23,513 nt of DNA from JAEXNA01 sp050486105 (lineage in GTDB: Bacteria > Vulcanimicrobiota > Xenobia > Xenobiales > JADMJV01), in contig JBJHCR010000061.1 in the NCBI GenBank assembly GCA_050486105.1, positions 1 to 23,513 of the forward strand, read 5' to 3'. The stretch's first letter is position 1. Each line of letters starts with the position of its first letter. Both the position numbers and the translations under genes were made by a program. Shown piece by piece: positions 22,912-23,513 of the stretch. A model generated the notes under the pieces. That model saw only the letters and a program-made list of their open reading frames with translations. It was not told the DNA's origin and did no database searches.

Positions 22912-23513
22912 TTAAGGCTCTTGAACGAGACGGAATAGGTGGCTTCGTGCGGCCTGTTGGTCGCCTTCTTGAACTGCCAACCGTAAAGCGTCCAAAGAGT
23001 TTCGTGGCCAATCAGGGTCGAGTTTAGTAGGTGTGACTCTGAGAATTCCAGGGCATCCGGAGGGTTGGCAACTCTCTCCGTCTTCAACCAGATGCTCAGT
23101 GAGTTTCTCTCCCGGACGCACCCCGGTGAATTCGATGGCCATGTCTCGGTGAGGGACATAGCCCGAAAGTCGGATCAGGTTCTCAGCCAGACTGACGATC
23201 TTCACCGGTTGACCCATCTCGAGAACATAAATCTCGCCTCCTTCAACCAGAGAGCCCGCCCCCAGAACCAAAGACACCGCTTCGGGGATGGTCATGAAGA
23301 AACGCTCCATCTCCGGAGAGGTGATAGTCACAGGACCTCCCACCGCGATCTGCTGCTGCAAGGTCGGCACCACGCTGCCTCTGGAGCCCAGAACATTGCC
23401 GAATCGAACGGCAGCACAACCTGGCATTCCGCTGGTGTGAAGCAGCAACTCCATGACCTTTTTGGTGGCTCCCATCACCGAACTCGGGGCCACCGCCTTG
23501 TCGGTGGACAGGG
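22912..23513 (-). CDS. Nucleotide-sugar 4,6-dehydratase, CapD/FlaA1/PglF type (C-terminal part)
   Basis: Open to the right window edge; about 200 C-terminal residues are visible. It begins STDKAVAPSSVMGATKK: the Thr-Asp-Lys triad and the Met in place of the SDR tyrosine (VMGxxK) are typical of membrane-associated UDP-GlcNAc 4,6-dehydratases (PglF, CapD). RFGNVLGSRGSVVP, ITSPEMERFFMTIPEAVSLVL and GVRPGEKLTEHL follow, as in the family. These enzymes start synthesis of capsule, O-antigen or glycoprotein sugars. N-terminal helices and the NAD-binding fold would lie beyond the window. The subtilase gene begins 120 bases downstream, possibly in the same transcript; no terminator is visible between them. 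Confidence 0.92.
   Translation of the reverse strand, partial: LSTDKAVAPSSVMGATKKVMELLLHTSGMPGCAAVRFGNVLGSRGSVVPTLQQQIAVGGPVTITSPEMERFFMTIPEAVSLVLGAGSLVEGGEIYVLEMGQPVKIVSLAENLIRLSGYVPHRDMAIEFTGVRPGEKLTEHLVEDGESCQPSGCPGILRVTPTKLDPDWPRNSLDALRLAVQEGDQQAARSHLFRLVQEP

Overview
The window is a bacterial chromosomal segment of fairly high G+C content, densely coded on both strands, with one 10-base run of N at 2421-2430 that marks a scaffold join. There is no phage, CRISPR array or rRNA/tRNA gene. The core block fabF-rnc-(YggU-like)-hypothetical, then rplS-ylqF/rbgA-rnhB, resembles gene order in Firmicutes and neighbouring deep-branching phyla. The secreted protein with a copper-amine-oxidase-N 'stalk' domain, the KaiC-type ATPase, the RtcB2-like ligase and the Tlc/MFS-type carrier suggest a less-studied phylum (for example a Vulcanimicrobiota/Eremiobacterota- or Armatimonadota-like lineage). 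That placement is inference and weak.

Region 1 (1-3407), regulatory/accessory: the 5' part of a double-domain KaiC ATPase (minus, runs off the left edge); a small remnant homologous to the C-terminus of a nearby hypothetical gene; a perfect FNR-type box (TTGAT-N4-ATCAA) in class II position before an unknown Pro/Gly-rich protein; an FNR-like regulator carrying the expected cysteines, convergent with that gene and broken by the assembly gap; and a small putative membrane protein.

Region 2 (3408-6460), lipid/organic acid: an acyl-CoA synthetase (fadD-like) followed 3 bases later by a BASS-family sodium symporter, with a candidate promoter/operator upstream and a strong terminator downstream. 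Region 3 (6553-12938): an RtcB-family RNA ligase, a soluble PAS-GAF hybrid histidine kinase, then, convergent, two secreted proteins built from shared Ig-like modules in different orders.

Region 4 (13211-18652), housekeeping: fabF, rnc, a YggU/DUF167 gene that seems to begin at CTG overlapping the rnc stop, an unknown gene, rplS with its own promoter and terminator, a circularly permuted GTPase of the YlqF/RbgA family whose conserved N-terminus extends upstream of the first ATG, and rnhB.

Region 5 (18669-23513): a zinc-ribbon membrane protein, a nucleotide-carrier-like MFS protein, a 158-bp MITE-like element with 21-bp perfect terminal inverted repeats flanked by TAA, a membrane subtilase with a multi-pass C-terminal domain, and the C-terminal part of a nucleotide-sugar dehydratase (CapD/FlaA1/PglF type) that runs off the right edge.
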